A stretch of DNA of 44,403 nucleotides from NCBI GenBank assembly GCA_024691105.1, contig JAILNY010000158.1, forward strand, positions 1 to 44,403, in the 5' to 3' direction. The stretch is from Treponema sp. Its GTDB lineage: Bacteria; Spirochaetota; Spirochaetia; Treponematales; Treponemataceae. The notes beneath the pieces are model-generated. The model was not told the origin of the DNA. It did no database searches and worked only from the letters and a program-made list of their open reading frames with translations. Positions 41,381 through 44,403 of this stretch are shown one piece after another. Position 1 is the stretch's first letter. Every line of letters starts with the position of its first letter. A program made the position numbers and the translations under genes.

Positions 41381-42796
41381 TTATTCTCTACCGTTCCAGC
41401 AGTAAGTACAAAGTTTTTCGTGTGGAAGACCTGTACTGTCAAGCATATCATCAAGACGATGAAAGCGCAAAGTTGTAAAATGAAGCTGCTTTCTGATTTC
41501 TTCTACCATGTTTGCATATTCTGGTGTGTCAGGGTCGCAGTATTTCTGGAGTGTTTCTTCTGATACATTGTCGCCTTCAAACTGTTTGATGATGCGGCGT
41601 GTAATCAAATCCATCTCGCTTTTTGAGCGCGAAAAATTCAAATACTTACATCCATAAACAAGCGGCGGACATGCAGGTCTGATGTGAACTTCTTTTGCAC
41701 CGCTTTTGTAAAGATAATCTGTTGTCTCTCTAAGCTGTGTTCCGCGTACAATTGAGTCATCAATCAAAAGGATTTTTTTACCTTCAATAAGTGACTGAAT
41801 TGGAATAAGCTTCATGTGGGCAACCTGATTGCGGATTTCCTGATTTGTCGGCATAAACGATCGTGACCAGGTTGGTGTGTATTTGATGAACGGACGTGTA
41901 AACGGAATGCCTGATTCGTTTGCGTAACCTACTGCGTGAGCGGTTCCGCTGTCAGGAACTCCGGCAACTGCATCCGGGTGAACAGAATCTTTGTCGCGTC
42001 GTGCAAGATAACGACCGCAGTTATAGCGCATTGCTTCGACATTAACGCCTTCGTAGCAGGCTGTCGGATATCCGTAGTAAATCCAAAGGAATGTACAGAT
42101 TTTCATTTCTTTGCCAGGCTGCTGCAGAATGTCCATCTTTTCTGAGTTAAAGAAAACGATTTCTGCTGGCCCAAGCTCATGGAAGTCTGAAAAACCGAGA
42201 TTTGCGTAAGCAAAGTTTTCAAAGGAAGCACAGAAGGCTCCGTCTTTTTTTCCAATCTGAATCGGGGTACGACCAAGTCTGTCGCGGGCTGCGTAAATTC
42301 CATCCTGAGTTAAAATAAGCATTGAAATTGAGCCCTGGATTTTTTGCTGAACAAACTTGATGCCTTCGACGATTGTGTCTTTGTGGTTTAAGAGTGCTAC
42401 GATGAGCTCGGTCTGGTTAATTTCACCGCCACTCATTTCAAGAAAGTGGGTGTAACCTGAGTCTAAAACTTCTTTGACAAGTTCATCTTTATTAGTTACG
42501 ATTCCGACTGTTGTAATGGCAAAGTTTCCGAGGTGCGAGTGAACCAAAAGCGGCTGTGGTTCGTAGTCAGAAATACAGCCGATACCTATTTTGCCATGAA
42601 GGTCTTCGATGTCACGTTCAAACTTTGTCCTGAACGGAGAGTTTTGAATGTTGTGAATCGAGCGTGAAAAATGACCGTCAGAGTTTACGACAGCAATTCC
42701 GCCGCGACGTGTACCAAGATGCGAGTGATAATCAACTCCAAAAAACAAATCTAAAGAACAGTCGTCTTTAGAAGCAACTCCAAAAAATCCGCCCAT
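41381..42796 (-). CDS. PurF-like amidophosphoribosyltransferase with no glutaminase nucleophile
   Basis: 471 residues. The phosphoribosyltransferase half is intact, with the PRPP loop ILLIDDSIVRGTQL and the helical regions of PurF. The N-terminal Ntn glutaminase half is altered: it begins MGGFFGV instead of the normal MCGIFG, so the nucleophilic Cys is a Gly codon (GGC); the usual NGN/oxyanion stretch reads HSHLGNF. AGAAGGAAA six bases before the ATG makes this start firm, so the Cys is not missed by a wrong start. Cysteines at CTFLW, YGCKY and the final CTYC recall those that bind the Fe-S cluster of the B. subtilis type enzyme. It may use ammonia or a different amine donor; the true role is open. 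Homologues with the same MGG start may exist in other gut bacteria. Confidence 0.85.
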   Translation of the reverse strand: MGGFFGVASKDDCSLDLFFGVDYHSHLGTRRGGIAVVNSDGHFSRSIHNIQNSPFRTKFERDIEDLHGKIGIGCISDYEPQPLLVHSHLGNFAITTVGIVTNKDELVKEVLDSGYTHFLEMSGGEINQTELIVALLNHKDTIVEGIKFVQQKIQGSISMLILTQDGIYAARDRLGRTPIQIGKKDGAFCASFENFAYANLGFSDFHELGPAEIVFFNSEKMDILQQPGKEMKICTFLWIYYGYPTACYEGVNVEAMRYNCGRYLARRDKDSVHPDAVAGVPDSGTAHAVGYANESGIPFTRPFIKYTPTWSRSFMPTNQEIRNQVAHMKLIPIQSLIEGKKILLIDDSIVRGTQLRETTDYLYKSGAKEVHIRPACPPLVYGCKYLNFSRSKSEMDLITRRIIKQFEGDNVSEETLQKYCDPDTPEYANMVEEIRKQLHFTTLRFHRLDDMLDSTGLPHEKLCTYCWNGRE

Positions 42797-42899
42797 TTTG
42801 TTTCCTTCTGTAACTTAAGTATAATTATGAAATTATAACGAGAAATTTCATTTTGTTCCATATTAAGCATGATTTATTTTACTTTTTACTGAATCATGG

Positions 42900-42905
42900 T
42901 ATAAT
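42900..42905 (+). promoter_or_regulatory. Extended -10 of the second HD-GYP gene
   Basis: TGGTATAAT (42897-42905) is an extended -10; the -35 17 nt upstream, TTTTAC, is poor. The leader of about 27 nt contains GGGAG at 42922-42926. Confidence 0.45.
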
Positions 42906-42938
42906 TAAATGCACTGAGTTTGGGAGTTTTGAGCTTTT

Positions 42939-43958
42939 ATGAAAAAGGAACCCTTAAATAAATTTTTATCCATATTCTTTTTTGTTCTTCTTTTTGCAGT
43001 TTATGTTCTTGCGGAATTTGGTTCAAGTAGTTCAGCGGCTTCAAAAGACGTTTTTACTATCGGCGGTCATCCAATCCCTGTTGCAGCTTTGGCGGGCGTT
43101 TTTTCTTCTTTGTCGGTAATGATTTTAATCAGCTGGGTTCTTTTTTATAGAAAAATCGGATTTTATACTTCACTTGTAATTATTGTAAGCAGAATTATCA
43201 GATTGACTTTTGGGCTGCTTCATTTCCATGGAGCGAGCTTGCCGGCAATTTTTATGAGTCTTGTTGCTCTTGTCTGTGTTTTGATTGTGTACAGCAGAAA
43301 TGAAAGTATTCAGAAGTTTCAGGAAAAGCACAGAAAAGAGGTTGAAGAATTTACGACAGAAGTGATCGGTGCATTTGCAAACTGTATCGATGGTAAGGAT
43401 TCTTATACTAAAGGTCATTCGCAGCGCGTTGCCTTGTATACAAAAATTCTTGCGCAGCATTTGGGCGAAAATAAAGAGAATATAGACCGTTTTTATAATA
43501 TTGCTCTTTTGCATGACATTGGAAAAATAGGAATTCCTGATTCAATCTTAACAAAAGAGGGCAGACTTACAGATGAGGAGTTTGCAATTATTAAAAGTCA
43601 TGCTCAGCGCGGTTACGAAATTTTACGGGATATAAAAATGCAAAAGGATCTTGCAGACGGCGCGCACTATCACCACGAGCGTTTTGACGGAACAGGATAT
43701 CCTTCCGGGCTTGCAGGAAATAAAATTCCATGGGTCGCGCGGATAATCAGCGTTGCAGATACTTTTGATGCGATGAGTTCAAACCGTTCTTACAGAAAAA
43801 GACTTCCGCTTGATTTTATTGCAAAAGAAATAGAGTCCTGCTCGGGAACACAATTTGATCCGGTGGTTGCAAATGCATTCCTGGAATTATACAGGGAAGG
43901 CGCTTTTAATTTTGTGAATATCGGATATCAGGAGCCGGAGATTGCTCCAAAATCTTAA
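42939..43958 (+). CDS. Membrane-bound HD-GYP domain phosphodiesterase
   Basis: 339 residues. The N-terminal ~125 residues hold about four TM helices. The HD-GYP domain follows: CIDGKDSYTKGHSQRV, LLHDIGKIGIP (H192, D193), SHAQRGYEIL, HYHHERFDGTGYPSGL (GYP at 253-255) and ISVADTFDAMSSNRSYRKRL. All metal and signature residues are intact, so cyclic-di-GMP hydrolysis at the inner membrane is likely. It is a simpler, fully intact counterpart of the decayed-duplex HD-GYP protein at 14370. Its 3' end, including the stop codon, is duplicated 49 bp downstream. Confidence 0.9.
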   Translation: MKKEPLNKFLSIFFFVLLFAVYVLAEFGSSSSAASKDVFTIGGHPIPVAALAGVFSSLSVMILISWVLFYRKIGFYTSLVIIVSRIIRLTFGLLHFHGASLPAIFMSLVALVCVLIVYSRNESIQKFQEKHRKEVEEFTTEVIGAFANCIDGKDSYTKGHSQRVALYTKILAQHLGENKENIDRFYNIALLHDIGKIGIPDSILTKEGRLTDEEFAIIKSHAQRGYEILRDIKMQKDLADGAHYHHERFDGTGYPSGLAGNKIPWVARIISVADTFDAMSSNRSYRKRLPLDFIAKEIESCSGTQFDPVVANAFLELYREGAFNFVNIGYQEPEIAPKS

Positions 43959-44024
43959 CGAATATCTTTTGAGAGCCGCGCGGTTTATGTCAGCTCCAAA
44001 TTCTTAACGAATATCTTTTGAGAG
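43944..44024 (+). repeat. Tandem duplication of the HD-GYP 3' end
   Basis: A 32-bp segment at 43944-43975, covering the last codons, stop and 17 bp beyond, recurs at 43993-44024 with one mismatch (49-bp offset). The DNA between and after the copies is GC-rich (GCCGCGCGG at 43975, then 44026-44150). Confidence 0.8.
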
Positions 44025-44128
44025 ACTGCGCGACACACGCATCAGAGCCCTCTCGTCTTATGCGGACCCGTATAAGACTTGCGGCCCGATTGCTGCAGCC
44101 TGCGTGACAGGTTCTGCGAGCCCGTGCG

Positions 44129-44157
44129 TTGAAAAATTCAAGGCGCAGGATTATAAT
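44129..44157 (+). promoter_or_regulatory. Leaderless promoter of the last gene
   Basis: TTGAAA (44129-44134), a 17-nt spacer, TATAAT (44152-44157), exactly 6 nt, then the ATG at 44164. No SD is present. Confidence 0.6.
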
Positions 44158-44163
44158 TAAATT

Positions 44164-44403
44164 ATGGCATATTTAATAATGGGTCTTGCGGCGATTGTAA
44201 TAATTGTCGCGCTTTCGTATTTTTCAAATTTGTTAAAAAAAAATAATCAGACAAGTTCCGGTGGACGCGTTGGTGTGCATAATACAAATAATGCGCAGGC
44301 TCAGAGTGGACAAGGCGCGAACCCTGGTTTTGTAACATGCCCGGTCTGCAATACCCGACTTGAAAAAGGCCAGAACTTAATTTCTAAAGTCTACCGGCCG
44401 ATG
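44164..44403 (+). CDS. N-terminal part of a single-TM protein with a zinc-ribbon start
   Basis: The frame is open from the ATG to the end of the window: 80 codons with the 3' end missing. It begins MAYLIMGLAAIVIIVALSYF, a signal anchor, then a Ser/Asn/Gln/Gly-rich linker of about 35 residues, and CPVCNTRLEKGQ, a CxxC knuckle typical of the first half of a zinc ribbon. No family is assigned. The start is fixed by the leaderless promoter. Confidence 0.65.
   Translation, partial: MAYLIMGLAAIVIIVALSYFSNLLKKNNQTSSGGRVGVHNTNNAQAQSGQGANPGFVTCPVCNTRLEKGQNLISKVYRPM

Noticed and set aside
1..44403. Mobile element or prophage
   Set aside because: No transposase, integrase, phage gene or tRNA-associated repeat was found; the hairpins lack associated genes in this window.

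Overview
The window looks like chromosome from a gut- or rumen-type Treponema (Spirochaetota). The basis is an AT-rich coding style, several chemotaxis and HD-GYP genes, an rpoN/hpf/hprK/ptsH cluster, a type III glutamine synthetase, pyruvate formate-lyase fermentation, and polysaccharide hydrolases (GH2, GH5). This assignment is inference from gene content; there is no rRNA or marker gene to confirm it. I saw no tRNA, rRNA, CRISPR array, transposase or phage gene.

Layout: (1) 1-6.1 kb, plus strand: GH2 glycosidase, a six-TM chemotaxis receptor, a MATE exporter. (2) 6.1-12.6 kb, minus strand, apparently one operon: BI-1 family protein, CrtI-like FAD oxidoreductase, ABC ATPase, a fused ABC-2 permease/GldG-like protein, and a DUF4340 protein. 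This matches a gliding-type (Gld) ABC module. (3) 12.7-17.7 kb, plus: a secreted, possibly pallilysin-related protein, an HD-GYP protein with a decayed second HD-like region, and ilvC followed by a remarkable array of hairpins. (4) 17.7-23.6 kb: pflA (+), a membrane protein (-), pflB (-) with a long leader, and a DUF1015 protein (-). (5) 23.7-28.8 kb, plus: rpoN, hpf, hprK, ptsH, lexA, holA. (6) 28.8-33.3 kb: a small PC4/YdbC-like protein (-), a lipoprotein and a translationally coupled LysM protein (+), and glnN (+). (7) 33.3-37.3 kb, minus: secreted GH5, purD, an SDR enzyme. (8) 37.4-44.4 kb: a lipoprotein-type 7TM chemoreceptor, acyl-ACP thioesterase and YhhN protein (+), a PurF-like protein lacking its glutaminase cysteine (-), an HD-GYP protein (+), and a truncated zinc-ribbon protein at the edge.

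The most striking signals are not single genes. First, about ten genes have no Shine-Dalgarno and carry a sigma70-type promoter whose -10 hexamer ends exactly 6 (sometimes 7) nt before the ATG, so their mRNAs should start at or next to the start codon. The other genes have SD sequences and longer leaders. Second, many intergenic spacers in this AT-rich DNA are filled with GCGCG-rich sequence, near-perfect hairpins and duplicated gene 3' ends. The ilvC-pflA spacer is the clearest case. Third, the PurF-like protein has an intact PRPP loop but begins MGGFFG, so the catalytic Cys is absent.
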